Of a stretch of DNA of 64,000 nucleotides, positions 34,524 through 44,148 are shown piece by piece. Source of the stretch: a candidate division Zixibacteria bacterium SM23_81 (GTDB lineage Bacteria; SM23-81); the NCBI GenBank assembly GCA_001304015.1, contig LJUY01000005.1, positions 24,072 to 88,071 on the forward strand. Reading direction: 5' to 3'. How positions within the stretch are numbered: position 1 is the first letter of the stretch; each line of letters opens with the position of its first letter. The notes beneath the pieces are model-generated. The model searched no databases, was not told where the DNA came from, and saw nothing but the letters and a program-made list of their open reading frames with translations. The translations under genes and the position numbers were made by a program.

Positions 34524-34952
34524 TCAGATTTTGACAGAAAACCGGACCGTGGTACCAAGCCCCACCTCTGAGCTGATCTCCAGCTCATCGGCATTCTTTT
34601 TAATATTGGGGAGCCCCATGCCGGCACCAAAACCCATCTCCCTAATCTCCCGCGATGCTGTGGAATATCCCTCCTGCATGGCTAACCCGATGTCCGCAAT
34701 ACCCTGGCCTTCATCCTCGACCACGATGGTGATCTTCTCGGGGGTAACCATAAAGCTCAATGTCCCTCGCCGTGCATAGAGCACCACGTTCATCTCCGCC
34801 TCATAGGAGGCAGTGGATACTCGCCTGATGACCAAAGGGGAAATGCCGATCTGTTTGAGTATGTTCCTCAACCTGCTGGAAGCCCTCCCGGCGTTGTTGA
34901 AATCACCTCCCTCTATGGCAAATTCCTGTTGGAACGACGTTTCTGAAGCCAT
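34524..34952 (-). CDS. RsbW-like anti-sigma/serine kinase ATPase
   Basis: 142 residues of the RsbW/SpoIIAB-type HATPase fold: ASYEAEMNVVLYA (N box), VVEDEGQGIADI (G1) and GFGAGMGLPNIKKNADE (G2). It could phosphorylate or bind a partner regulator. It precedes the hydrogenase-like sensor by 15 bases. The start at ATG 34952 is chosen from family length; the ribosome-binding site is weak, and an upstream start at 34991 is possible. Confidence 0.8.
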   Translation of the reverse strand: MASETSFQQEFAIEGGDFNNAGRASSRLRNILKQIGISPLVIRRVSTASYEAEMNVVLYARRGTLSFMVTPEKITIVVEDEGQGIADIGLAMQEGYSTASREIREMGFGAGMGLPNIKKNADELEISSEVGLGTTVRFSVKI

Positions 34953-35073
34953 AGGACACCGCATCAAAGATCGATACTCGTGGGAACTCACTCAACTACA
35001 GATCGTTAGACTTCATCCGGAATCCCGTTTGTCCCTGTGCACGGCAAAATAGATCATCAATCGGCAGAGAACC

Positions 35074-35652
35074 TCAACAGCGACCAGCCGTTCCCGCTTT
35101 GCCCCTTTTTTCCTTACCTCTTAGCTCAAGGCCATATTCATAACCTTTGTCGAAGGCTTTCAGGTTTAACTCCACAAATCGAGAGGGTACTAAAGTGGGA
35201 ATGGCCTTTTTCATCGCCTCCACAGTCACCACTTCGCTGATGGCCGTGAAAAAGCCCAGCATGACCACATTGGCGATGATTCGATTGCCCAGTTCTTCGG
35301 CGAACCGTGTGGCGGGGACGGAATAAAGCTTGATGTTTCCCCGCAACGGTTTTGGGCGGACCAAGTCCTCGTCGATGAGCAGCAATCCCTCGTCGCCGAG
35401 CTCAGGTTCGTATTTACTATAGCCTTCCTGGGACATGGCTACCATGACGTTGGGCACCGTTACATAAGGATAGAGAACCCTGTCGTCCGAGACAATCACC
35501 TGGGCGCTGCAGGCACCTCCCCTGGCCTCGGGGCCAAAGGACTGATTCATGGTGGCAAATTTGTCATCGTAGAGGGAGGCGGCTTTTCCGATGATAATGC
35601 CCGATCGGATGATCCCTTGACCTCCGTACCCGGCAAATCGAATCTCGATCAT
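35074..35652 (-). CDS. korC: 2-oxoacid:ferredoxin oxidoreductase gamma subunit
   Basis: 192-residue gamma subunit: FAGYGGQGIIRSG at the start and FGPEARGGACSAQVIVSD near residue 40 are diagnostic. It completes the four-subunit enzyme and overlaps korB by four bases (ATGA). The sucC/sucD genes upstream favour 2-oxoglutarate as substrate (succinyl-CoA product) over pyruvate or branched-chain oxoacids. Confidence 0.92.
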   Translation of the reverse strand: MIEIRFAGYGGQGIIRSGIIIGKAASLYDDKFATMNQSFGPEARGGACSAQVIVSDDRVLYPYVTVPNVMVAMSQEGYSKYEPELGDEGLLLIDEDLVRPKPLRGNIKLYSVPATRFAEELGNRIIANVVMLGFFTAISEVVTVEAMKKAIPTLVPSRFVELNLKAFDKGYEYGLELRGKEKRGKAGTAGRC

Positions 35653-36542
35653 GCCTTCCCTCCATACGGCTTAAATTTGTCGCCTAGTATCTCACTTAAC
35701 CTCTGATTGTAAGCTTGCAGAAATGTAGGTCTCTCCCGATCGATGAACTTGCCCACCACGATGGGTTTTTTGAATTCGATGTCCAGGTTCCGGGTGTCCT
35801 CACCGTGTTTGATAATTGAGTTTTCGTGATAGAACCTCATCAGGTCCAGGCCTGTCCCCAGCCTGTTGATCCGTCCCCAGTAATTAGCACATGGAGTGAT
35901 CACCTCCACTACGGAGAAGCCCGGTTTCTGCAAGGCTTCCATTATGGAGTTGGTCAACCGTCGAACGTGCAGGGCTGTCCACCGAGCGACATAGACCGCC
36001 CCACATGACTCTGCCAGATGAGGGATGTTGAAGGGTTTCTCGAAGTTCCCGTATGGAGATGTGGTGGCATACCCTGTGGGAGGTGTGGTCGGGGCCACCT
36101 GTCCGCCGGTCATGGCGTAAATGAAATTGTTTACGCATATGACCGTCAGGTCCATATTTCGCCTCGCTGCGTGAATGAAATGATTCCCGCCAATGGCGAT
36201 GAGATCGCCATCTCCCGAGAACACCACCACCTTAAGCTCAGGATTGCCTAGCTTCACTCCGGTGGCAAAGGCGATGGGGCGCCCATGGGTGGTGTGAAAG
36301 GAATCCAGTCTCATGTATCCCGCCACCCTACCAGTACAGCCGATCCCTGAGACGATACAGACTTTATCCAGATCCCAATCCAATTTCTCCAAAGCCGTGG
36401 CAAAGGCGGTGACAGTGGTGCCGATTCCACAAGTAGGGCACCAGATGTGAGGAATGCGCTCCATACGAAGGAGCGATTCCATGGGATGAGGTTCTTCCTT
36501 CATTTTCGGGCGCGGTCTCTCAGCGACTTTTGGGGCACTCAT
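35649..36542 (-). CDS. korB: 2-oxoacid:ferredoxin oxidoreductase beta subunit
   Basis: 297-residue thiamine-diphosphate-binding subunit. WCPTCGIGT (near residue 34) supplies cluster ligands; FSGDGDLIAIGGNH and NNFIYAMTGGQ form the ThDP/Mg site; a further conserved Cys lies in TPCANYWGR. It starts with ATG two bases after the alpha subunit stop. Confidence 0.93.
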   Translation of the reverse strand: MSAPKVAERPRPKMKEEPHPMESLLRMERIPHIWCPTCGIGTTVTAFATALEKLDWDLDKVCIVSGIGCTGRVAGYMRLDSFHTTHGRPIAFATGVKLGNPELKVVVFSGDGDLIAIGGNHFIHAARRNMDLTVICVNNFIYAMTGGQVAPTTPPTGYATTSPYGNFEKPFNIPHLAESCGAVYVARWTALHVRRLTNSIMEALQKPGFSVVEVITPCANYWGRINRLGTGLDLMRFYHENSIIKHGEDTRNLDIEFKKPIVVGKFIDRERPTFLQAYNQRLSEILGDKFKPYGGKA

Positions 36543-36544
36543 GC

Positions 36545-37753
36545 TCAGCCTCTTTTTTTACGTGGATACTCAATAACTCCCTTCCCAACCCCTTTCCCCT
36601 TTGCGGCCTGTCGTATTGTGTGCAAGATGTCCTCTGGGTCATGAACCCAACCGCCGCCATGGGGAACGAGCGCGACTTCAGCCCGACCGCAGGCGCATCT
36701 GTCCACCTCCAGAACCATCTGACCGTAGTTGATCTCGGGCATTACAAAAGCTTTTACCTTACCAGCCAATTCCCGGATCCTTTTCTCCGGAAAGGGCCAT
36801 ACCACGATCAGGCGCAGGATCCCCACCTTGATACCCTCCTGTCTGGCCAGATCTACGGCTCGGAGGGCAACACGAGAGGTGATGCCATAAGAGATGACCA
36901 CCACATCAGCTCCATCGGTTTGCTCTTCCTCATATTCCACGATATGATCAGCATTCTTACGGATCTTATTAACCAGCCGGCGCACCAACTCCTCTTGACA
37001 ATCCGCGCTCATCACCGGATAGCCACGATAATCGTGGGTCAGCCCGGTGACGTGAAAACGAGTGCCACTTCCAGCATCCACCATGGGAGGCACGAGATCC
37101 TTATCAGGCTTGAAGGGCAGATATTTGTCTTTAGGGCCTTTGTAATACCTTCTGGGCTCAATTTCGATCTCATCCGCCGGGGGGATAACCACCTTCTCAG
37201 TCATGTGTCCGACGCACTCATCCAGCATCACCAGGACGGGAACACGATATCTCTCAGAAAGGTTAAAGGCCTTGATGGTAAAATCAAAGGTCTCCTGAGG
37301 GGAGTTGGGTGACACAGCGATGATCTCGTAGTCTCCATGAGAGCCCCACCGGGCCTGCATCATGTCCGCCTGGCCAGTCAAAGTGGGCAGGCCGGTCGAG
37401 GGACCGCCCCGCTGCACGTTGGCCAGAACCAGAGGTGTCTCCAACATGGCAGCCAGCCCTATGTGCTCCATCATCAGCGAAAAACCCGGGCCAGAGGTGA
37501 CGGTCATGGCTTTCCGTCCCGTCCAGGCGGCCCCGATGACGGCCGCCAGGGAGCCCAGCTCGTCTTCCATCTGGATGAAGATCGCCTCCACCAGGGGGCA
37601 TCTTTGAGAGAACCTCTCGGCCACTTCCGTCGATGGGGTGATGGGGTACCCTCCAAAAAAGCGGCAGCCCGCGGCCAGAGCACCTTCGGCACAGGCATGG
37701 TCGCCATCCAGGAAGTGGGAACCGGTCAGCACCCCTTTGGGATCAGCCTTCAA
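36545..37753 (-). CDS. korA: 2-oxoacid:ferredoxin oxidoreductase alpha subunit
   Basis: 402 residues with GYPITPSTEVAE near residue 35, TSGPGFSLMMEHIG near 85 and LDECVGHMTE near 180, standard for KorA/VorB-type alpha subunits. The start is TTG behind AAGGAGG inside the end of the ferredoxin gene (11-base overlap). The fused subunit holds domains I-II of pyruvate:ferredoxin oxidoreductase. Confidence 0.93.
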   Translation of the reverse strand: MKADPKGVLTGSHFLDGDHACAEGALAAGCRFFGGYPITPSTEVAERFSQRCPLVEAIFIQMEDELGSLAAVIGAAWTGRKAMTVTSGPGFSLMMEHIGLAAMLETPLVLANVQRGGPSTGLPTLTGQADMMQARWGSHGDYEIIAVSPNSPQETFDFTIKAFNLSERYRVPVLVMLDECVGHMTEKVVIPPADEIEIEPRRYYKGPKDKYLPFKPDKDLVPPMVDAGSGTRFHVTGLTHDYRGYPVMSADCQEELVRRLVNKIRKNADHIVEYEEEQTDGADVVVISYGITSRVALRAVDLARQEGIKVGILRLIVVWPFPEKRIRELAGKVKAFVMPEINYGQMVLEVDRCACGRAEVALVPHGGGWVHDPEDILHTIRQAAKGKGVGKGVIEYPRKKRG

Positions 37754-38024
37754 CTTTTGCCTCCTTATCCTCTTTCTCAGTCACGAATATGGCAAAGTCC
37801 GGGCATAGCATCTCACAGAGCTGACAGTGGACACACGCCTCTTCATCCTTGACACGGGGAGGATGGTATCCTTTTACGTTAAACTCCTCCGACATCTCCA
37901 GAACATCCTTGGGGCAGTACTCCACGCAAAATCCGCACCCCTTACAGCGATCTTTGATGATGTGAATCTCTCCCCGGGGAACCTTGACCTGATCGCTATC
38001 CAGGGGCCGCCGCCAATATTTCAT
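37743..38024 (-). CDS. korD: 2-oxoacid:ferredoxin oxidoreductase delta (ferredoxin) subunit
   Basis: 93-residue 2[4Fe-4S] protein with CKGCGFCVEYCP and CVHCQLCEMLCP. ATG 38024 has GAGGTGG at the right spacing. First gene of korDABC; it follows a near-consensus promoter. Confidence 0.92.
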   Translation of the reverse strand: MKYWRRPLDSDQVKVPRGEIHIIKDRCKGCGFCVEYCPKDVLEMSEEFNVKGYHPPRVKDEEACVHCQLCEMLCPDFAIFVTEKEDKEAKVEG

Positions 38025-38082
38025 CTCTTCCACCTCGCCGATGGGTATTTTTACACTGAGAAATATGAAAAGTTATCTTTTT

Positions 38083-38111
38083 ATTGTACCTAATGACCTA
38101 ATACTTGTCAA
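38083..38111 (-). promoter_or_regulatory. Promoter of korDABC
   Basis: TTGACA (38111-38106), an exact 17-base spacer and TACAAT (38088-38083) in AT-rich DNA, with a leader of about 50 bases. It is among the best sigma70-type matches in the window and suggests strong housekeeping expression. Confidence 0.8.
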
Positions 38112-38215
38112 GGCTTTTCTCCTTAAGTCACACAAAATTTCTCAGGGTCATTCTTCGCTAAATCTTTCTTCTTGGCAATATCGATCTTCTGGACTATTTC
38201 TCCAGACAGATCTCC

Positions 38216-39085
38216 TCACTCCATGGCCTTTTTGACCAGCCCTACGATATCGGCTGGCTTAGAAGCAACCGGGATGCCCGCTGCTTCCAGGGCCTCGATC
38301 TTCTCCTCAGCCGTCCCTGAACCGCCGGAGATGATGGCCCCGGCATGCCCCATGCGTTTTCCGGGAGGGGCTGTCAGGCCTGCGATGAAGGCCACCACCG
38401 GCTTGCTCACATGCTGAGAGACATAATCAGCGGCCTCCTCCTCATCCGTGCCGCCGATCTCGCCGATGAGCACCACCACATCGGTCTCAGGATCGGCCTC
38501 GAAAAGCTCCAGGCCATCCACGAACCTGAATCCAATAATGGGATCTCCCCCCAGCCCGATGCTGGTTGACTGGCCGATGCCAGCCTGAGTCAGCTGATAA
38601 ACCACCTCATAGGTCAGAGTACCGCTTCGGGAAAGCACTCCCACCCGTCCGGGCTGGAAGATGTGGCCCGGCATGATGCCCACCTTAGCCTGCCCTGGAG
38701 TGATAATTCCCGGGCAGTTAGGCCCGATGAGCCGGGCCTGTCCAGCGGACAGATACTGCATCACCTTGACCATCTCCAGGGTGGGAATGCCCTCGGTGAT
38801 GCACACGACGAGCTGAATTCCGGCATCGACGGCCTCGTAGATGGCGTCGCTGGCAAAAGCACTGGGCACGTAAAGAACAGACGTGTTGGCCTTTTCCTCC
38901 TCCGCTGCCTGCCATACGGTGTTGTATACGGGAATACCGGCCACCTCCTGTCCTCCTTTACCTGGAGTGACTCCGGCCACCACCTTGGTTCCATACTGGG
39001 CCATCTGTTGGGCATGAAAGGCCCCATCTCTTCCGGTAATTCCTTGAACCACCACCCGAGTTTGGTTATCAACGAGTATGCTCAT
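38216..39085 (-). CDS. sucD: Succinyl-CoA synthetase alpha subunit
   Basis: 289 residues. Rossmann CoA-binding part ([14 protein letters not shown]), [20 protein letters not shown] in the middle and the phospho-histidine motif [13 protein letters not shown] near residue 245. It links succinyl-CoA from the oxoacid oxidoreductase to ATP or GTP formation. AAAGGAG lies before the ATG. Its partner sucC is separated by a 2.2-kb membrane-protein gene. Confidence 0.95.
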   Translation of the reverse strand: MSILVDNQTRVVVQGITGRDGAFHAQQMAQYGTKVVAGVTPGKGGQEVAGIPVYNTVWQAAEEEKANTSVLYVPSAFASDAIYEAVDAGIQLVVCITEGIPTLEMVKVMQYLSAGQARLIGPNCPGIITPGQAKVGIMPGHIFQPGRVGVLSRSGTLTYEVVYQLTQAGIGQSTSIGLGGDPIIGFRFVDGLELFEADPETDVVVLIGEIGGTDEEEAADYVSQHVSKPVVAFIAGLTAPPGKRMGHAGAIISGGSGTAEEKIEALEAAGIPVASKPADIVGLVKKAME

Positions 39086-39125
39086 AATTTGGAGCTCCTT
39101 TCCAGCCGGTTTTTCATCTTTTTTC

Positions 39126-41375
39126 TCACTTATCTTCCAGCAGAATCTTCATCCGCCGAATTTCGTCGGCGATCATCCCTTGGTCCTCGTCCTGGGGTTT
39201 TAAGTATAAGTACTTCTCCCATAGGGATATGGCCTTGGAATAGTCCACCAGATGATAGGCATAAACGACGCCTAAATTCCGCAGCGGATCGCCATAATCC
39301 GGATCCAGCTCCATGGCCCGCCTGTACTCCACTGCGGCTTGGTCATAGAGGCCGGCGGCCTTATATGCGAGCCCCAGATCGTTGTGGGTTTTAGCCACCA
39401 GGGGCTCCACAACCACGCTGTGCCGATAGAGCTGAATGGCCCCATTCACATCGCCCATCCGCAGGCTGGTCAAAGCCAGATTATTCATGACCTCAACGTT
39501 CTCCGGGGCCCAGTTCAGAGCATGGCCATAAGCCCTTGTGGCCTGGTCGTAATCCCCCTTCTGAAAGTATATGTTCCCCAAGGCCAGGTGTGCCCCAAAG
39601 AAGGTGGAATCCATGGCTAAGGCACCACCTGCCTCCCTCAAGGCGAGCTGAAACCGGCCCTCTTGAGCTAATTCCTGAGCCAGATTGCCCCGAGCTGTGG
39701 CGTAGTTCCTGATCAGCTCACACAGGAAAAAATCCTGCCTGTGACGACTCTCTGCCACTCCTCTCAGGTTGTAGCGATCCCAGATTCTAAGCCGCTCGTC
39801 CGTCTCTGCTGGGGCTTTGCGCAGCTGATATACGATCCCCACTTGATATGGTGCCAGTCCTGGAATTTTGGGTAAATCAGCGGGGATGGTGCCGTAGATG
39901 GCTCTGGTCGATGAGCTGAGCGGTTTGGCAGAAGGATTCAGATGGCGAAAAATATCGGCCTGACCAGTGTGCTGCAAGCTCACCTCAGGCCTCAATCCCT
40001 CGACGATTCGAGCAAAAGCCAAAGAAAAGGTAGGAGTATCCCTGCTGGTAAACAACAGGGCTCCGGGCTCCATAGTGTCCAAGATGTTTCGTCCCAGCTC
40101 GACGGCTAAAGTCTCCTGACTGCGATCGTTGGCTGTGAAGTTCCCCCATAGGGGAACGATGGCCAACAGGGGAATCAAATATCCCATGGCCGCACCGAGG
40201 GGCCGGCGCAGGTGGGAACCCAAAGCGATGGCCAAGACGAGAACCCTGCTCATCAACCAACCACTCCCTATCCCGATCCAAAGAGCCACTATGACAAAAG
40301 CGGGAATGAAGAAAACCTGAACCAAGTAAATGTCTCGAGAGGTCACAGGAAATCTCAACAGCAGGGCAACGCCCACAACAAACATCAAAAAGAGACCGAG
40401 GGAAGTGGCAAGCCAATCTTTAGCCCTGCGAAAAAGGGCCACCAGACCCACTAAGCCCAAACCCCACAGGAATGGTCCGAATTGTTGATTCAGAAGATGC
40501 CAGAAAGCTCCAATTTCATCTCCCAGAAGCCTCCAGGAGAAGGGACCCTGGCTGAGGCTCCCGTAGGAAATCCTGGTGATGTGCGCCCACGTCCCCCGTA
40601 TTGAGACGGGATGACCCCATTCCAAGAGAGGGTTGGCCGATGCTCTGAGGGGCAGGTAAAGATAGATCGAGCCCCCCAGAATCAGGAAAGTGACCGCAAT
40701 CGGGAGATCTCTCGCATTTTCAAAGAGCTTGCGGCGGTGCCATAACAAGAACAACAGGAAAGCTGGAATTGCCAGAGCTGCGGTGGAATGATGCGCCAGG
40801 CTCAAACCCAGGATAAAAGCAAACAAAAAAAGATGGCGTCGCTCTCCCCTTTCATCCCACCAGATCAGCAACAGCAAACAGAACAGCAACAGAAACAGGT
40901 TGAGGGCATAGACCTCAGCCACAACCGCTTGGGACCACAGGGTTCGGGCAAAGCCACACAACAAACTCGCCAATAAACCAGGCCCAAAAAGCCAGGAGGC
41001 TTTCGGCTCAACTCCCTCTCCTTTTGCCAGCAGCCCCATTCTGCGACCCAATCGAATGGTCAGCTGGAAAACCAGACCGGCGCTCACAGCTGCGCTGAGG
41101 GCTGACAACAGGTTCAGGCGCTGGGCTACGTTGCCCAACGGCAAGAGGGCCATCAACCGACCCACCAGACAATACAGAGGGTATCCCGGCGGATGCACGA
41201 TGCCCAAACAATATGCCCCAGTCACCAGTTCGCCACTGTCTCCAACGAAAATCGTGGGGCAAAGGGTGAAGAAATATACGACCAGAGGGAGACATACGGC
41301 CAACATCAACCAGATCCTGGAAGCCTGAAACACTCCCCCCTTTTTCCCAAAGGATTCTTTGGCAAGGCTTGACAT
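39126..41375 (-). CDS. DUF2723 membrane protein with C-terminal TPR repeats
   Basis: 749 residues. The N-terminal part is a DUF2723 domain with many membrane segments (about residues 15-430) and the typical early loop [20 protein letters not shown] with PGYPLYC, which includes the acidic residue used by GT-C glycosyltransferases. After about residue 590 come at least four TPR units (for example [20 protein letters not shown] and [20 protein letters not shown]). Members are predicted protein O-mannosyltransferase relatives. It lies between sucC and sucD with short gaps, which is unexpected for a cell-surface enzyme. No clear ribosome-binding site is seen. Confidence 0.82.
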   Translation of the reverse strand: MSSLAKESFGKKGGVFQASRIWLMLAVCLPLVVYFFTLCPTIFVGDSGELVTGAYCLGIVHPPGYPLYCLVGRLMALLPLGNVAQRLNLLSALSAAVSAGLVFQLTIRLGRRMGLLAKGEGVEPKASWLFGPGLLASLLCGFARTLWSQAVVAEVYALNLFLLLFCLLLLIWWDERGERRHLFLFAFILGLSLAHHSTAALAIPAFLLFLLWHRRKLFENARDLPIAVTFLILGGSIYLYLPLRASANPLLEWGHPVSIRGTWAHITRISYGSLSQGPFSWRLLGDEIGAFWHLLNQQFGPFLWGLGLVGLVALFRRAKDWLATSLGLFLMFVVGVALLLRFPVTSRDIYLVQVFFIPAFVIVALWIGIGSGWLMSRVLVLAIALGSHLRRPLGAAMGYLIPLLAIVPLWGNFTANDRSQETLAVELGRNILDTMEPGALLFTSRDTPTFSLAFARIVEGLRPEVSLQHTGQADIFRHLNPSAKPLSSSTRAIYGTIPADLPKIPGLAPYQVGIVYQLRKAPAETDERLRIWDRYNLRGVAESRHRQDFFLCELIRNYATARGNLAQELAQEGRFQLALREAGGALAMDSTFFGAHLALGNIYFQKGDYDQATRAYGHALNWAPENVEVMNNLALTSLRMGDVNGAIQLYRHSVVVEPLVAKTHNDLGLAYKAAGLYDQAAVEYRRAMELDPDYGDPLRNLGVVYAYHLVDYSKAISLWEKYLYLKPQDEDQGMIADEIRRMKILLEDK

Positions 41376-41389
41376 GACATGAGCCGAAG

Positions 41390-42523
41390 CTATGCCCCGA
41401 CCATTTGAATTGCTTTCTGTACAACCTCTTCCATGGAGTCCACAGCCACCAGATCATTCCGGCGAAGGATTTCTTTGCCTTCATCGGCGTTGGTCCCGGT
41501 GAGCCGAATGACGATGGGCAAATCCACACCTACCTCTTTGATGGCCGATACCAGACCATTGGCCACGTCATCACAGCGGGTGATGCCACCGAAAATGTTG
41601 AACAGGACCACCTTGACATTTGCATCCCGCAGCAGGATGCGCATAGCCGCAGTGACTTTCTCCGGGCTGGAGCTGCCGCCGATATCCAGAAAATTCGCCG
41701 GCTCACCGCCATAGTGTTTGATGAGATCCATTGTGCCCATAGCCAGGCCGGCGCCGTTGACGACACAGCCCACTGTGCCGTCTAACTTCACGAAGCTGAG
41801 ACCTTTCTCCCGAGCTTCCAGCTCCTCCGGTATTTCGGCCTGGCGGTCTCTCATCTGGGCGATCCACGACTGCCGAAACAACGCGTTGTCATCCTCGTTG
41901 AACTTAGCATCCACCGCCCATACTTCACCTTGGGAAGTAACAACCAGGGGATTGATCTCGATCAGGCTGGCATCGCATTCCCAAAAGGCGCGATAGAGCT
42001 TCTGTAGTATCTTGGCGGCCTGAGACGCAATTTTAGGATCCTCGTAAATGCGAAAGACCAACTTTCTGGCCTGGAAGGGAAGCAGTCCGAACAAAGGATC
42101 CACCGTTAATTTGTGAATCTTTTCAGGTGTCTCTCTGGCGACTTCCTCGATGTCCACCCCGCCGGCGGCGCTGACCATGACCACTGGCTTCTGGGATCTC
42201 CTATCCACAATGACACCCAGATACGCTTCGCTGTCAATATCGACGGCCTGAGTGACCAGAACCTTGCCCACCTCCAACCCCTTAATCTTCATTCCCAAAA
42301 TCTCCGCTCCCAAGGTCTCGGCTTCCTCAGGGGTCTGGGCCATCTTGATGCCACCTGCCTTCCCACGCCCCCCCACGTGCACTTGGGATTTGATCATCAC
42401 TGGACAACCGATCTCAGCTGCCGCTTGCCGGACCTCCTGGGGCGACTGGGCCACTTGGCCTGTTGGGACGGGAATGCCATACTTGGCGAAAATCTCCTTG
42501 GCCTGATACTCATGGACCTTCAT
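41390..42523 (-). CDS. sucC: Succinyl-CoA synthetase beta subunit
   Basis: 377 residues: ATP-grasp N-terminal part (MKVHEYQAKEIFAKYGIPVP, VGGRGKAGGIK) and C-terminal CoA-ligase part (NIFGGITRCDDVANG). Nucleotide preference cannot be settled by eye. Its ATG overlaps the preceding gene by four bases. Confidence 0.95.
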   Translation of the reverse strand: MKVHEYQAKEIFAKYGIPVPTGQVAQSPQEVRQAAAEIGCPVMIKSQVHVGGRGKAGGIKMAQTPEEAETLGAEILGMKIKGLEVGKVLVTQAVDIDSEAYLGVIVDRRSQKPVVMVSAAGGVDIEEVARETPEKIHKLTVDPLFGLLPFQARKLVFRIYEDPKIASQAAKILQKLYRAFWECDASLIEINPLVVTSQGEVWAVDAKFNEDDNALFRQSWIAQMRDRQAEIPEELEAREKGLSFVKLDGTVGCVVNGAGLAMGTMDLIKHYGGEPANFLDIGGSSSPEKVTAAMRILLRDANVKVVLFNIFGGITRCDDVANGLVSAIKEVGVDLPIVIRLTGTNADEGKEILRRNDLVAVDSMEEVVQKAIQMVGA

Positions 42524-43887
42524 CCGTCTCCTCTCTTTCCTATATTTTTGGAATCCTTCCTGTGCTCCAGCTCCGTCAGGAAATCGGTCAACACCTGCTT
42601 TATATCAGGCTTGCCAATCTCCTCGAGCTCATAACGGACCCGAGCTGTGGGCTTGTCGATTTTGATGACTCGAGTTAGATCTATGGGCGTTGCGCTAACC
42701 ACCACATCACAATCCACAGCGGCGATGGTTTGCTCCAAATCCCTCACCTGTTCGCGGCTGTAACCCATGGCTGGCAGCACAGGTCCGATATCGGGATAGA
42801 TGTGAAAAGTTTCCTGAAGAGTGCCCACGATGTAAGGATGGGGGTCCACAATCTCGCTGGCTCCATATTCGCGGGCAGCCACAGTGCCGGCACCGAACTC
42901 CATGCCACCGTGGGTCAAAGTGGGGCCGTCTTCCACCACTAAGGCCCGCTTGCCGGCGATAATCTCGGGACGGTCGACGCTGATGGGTGAGGAGGCGTTG
43001 ACGATGATGGCCTCTGGATTCACCGACCGGGCGTTTTGCTTGACTATCTCGATATCCTCAAATCTGGCGGTATTTTGTTTGTTCACCAAGATGACATCTG
43101 CCATCCTCAGGTTGGTGTGGCCGGGATAATAACCCAGTTCATGTCCGGGTCGCAAGGGGTCTACCAAGACGATGAACAGGTCGGGGCGAAAGAAGGGAAA
43201 ATCGTTATTGCCTCCATCCCAGACGATGAGCTCAGCCTCCTTCTCGGCTTCCCGTAAAATCATCCCATAATCCACACCAGCGAAAACCACATTACCCCGG
43301 TCGATATGGGGCTCATATTCCTCCCGCTCCTCAACGGTGCAATGGTATCGCTCCAGATCCTCATACGTGGCAAAACGCTGGACCTTTTGTTCGGCCAAAT
43401 TACCATAGGGCATGGGATGTCTCACGACTACCACCCTTTTTCCCATCTCCTTCAGGATATCACACACTCGGCGTGTGGTCTGGCTTTTGCCACATCCCGT
43501 TCGGACGGCCCCCACTGCGATCACTGGCCTGGAACTGGCCAGCATGGTGACTCTGGTACCCAACAGGGAAAAATCGGCTCCCCAGATCATCACCTGGCTG
43601 GCCTTATACATGACGTAGTGCTGAGATACATCGCTATAGGCGAAAACCACCTGTTGGACATCGTGTTTTCGAATGAGGCGAGGCAGCTCATCTTCGGGCA
43701 AAATGGGAATGCCCTCGGGATAGAGGGATCCGGCCAGTTCCGGTGGATATCTCCGTGCCTCGATGTCGGGTATCTGAGCGGCGGTGAAAGCCACTACCTG
43801 GTACCGTCGGTCGTCACGAAAACGAACGTTGAAATTATGGAAATCGCGCCCGGCGGCTCCCATGATGATCACTTTAATCTTTTCCAT
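42520..43887 (-). CDS. Cyclic 2,3-diphosphoglycerate synthetase-like P-loop protein
   Basis: 455 residues. An N-terminal Rossmann-like part (KVIIMGAAGRDFHNFN) is followed by a P-loop, AVGAVRTGCGKSQTTRRV near residue 126, and later VDPLRPGHELGYYPGHTNLRMAD in two parts near 240. This matches the archaeal cyclic-2,3-DPG synthetase family, also present in some bacteria. In archaea the enzyme makes an osmolyte/thermoprotectant from 2,3-diphosphoglycerate; in bacteria its role is untested. It starts at ATG 43887 with GAGG upstream and overlaps sucC by four bases. Confidence 0.8.
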   Translation of the reverse strand: MEKIKVIIMGAAGRDFHNFNVRFRDDRRYQVVAFTAAQIPDIEARRYPPELAGSLYPEGIPILPEDELPRLIRKHDVQQVVFAYSDVSQHYVMYKASQVMIWGADFSLLGTRVTMLASSRPVIAVGAVRTGCGKSQTTRRVCDILKEMGKRVVVVRHPMPYGNLAEQKVQRFATYEDLERYHCTVEEREEYEPHIDRGNVVFAGVDYGMILREAEKEAELIVWDGGNNDFPFFRPDLFIVLVDPLRPGHELGYYPGHTNLRMADVILVNKQNTARFEDIEIVKQNARSVNPEAIIVNASSPISVDRPEIIAGKRALVVEDGPTLTHGGMEFGAGTVAAREYGASEIVDPHPYIVGTLQETFHIYPDIGPVLPAMGYSREQVRDLEQTIAAVDCDVVVSATPIDLTRVIKIDKPTARVRYELEEIGKPDIKQVLTDFLTELEHRKDSKNIGKRGDG

Positions 43888-44148
43888 GCGGACCTCGGGG
43901 TAATTGCTGCTGAGATAGATGTTGGATATCCTGGATTAGAGCCATGCGCAAGAAACCTTTGCTGTGTTGCATGGAAATATCGAGATTCGAGAATCGCAAA
44001 GGCTAAAATGCGGAGACTGGAGACTAGGGGGCGCGAAAAGCATCCTCCAGCATCCAGCATCTAGTGTCCAGCATCCACACAAGCTTCCACAACCATAAAC
44101 AAGTTTCCAGCCTCTCTTGCCTCTTGCTTTCTTCTGCCTGCCTCCTGC
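43888..44148. repeat. Intergenic block with GCATCCA- and CTGCC-type words
   Basis: 261 bases with no gene. Imperfect tandem copies of CCAGCATC (44046-44075) stand beside GATTCGAGAATCG-like words (43983-43998) and pyrimidine-rich CTTGCC/CTGCC text (44117-44150) similar to that near 6618. It belongs to the same family of decayed spacer repeats. Confidence 0.5.
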
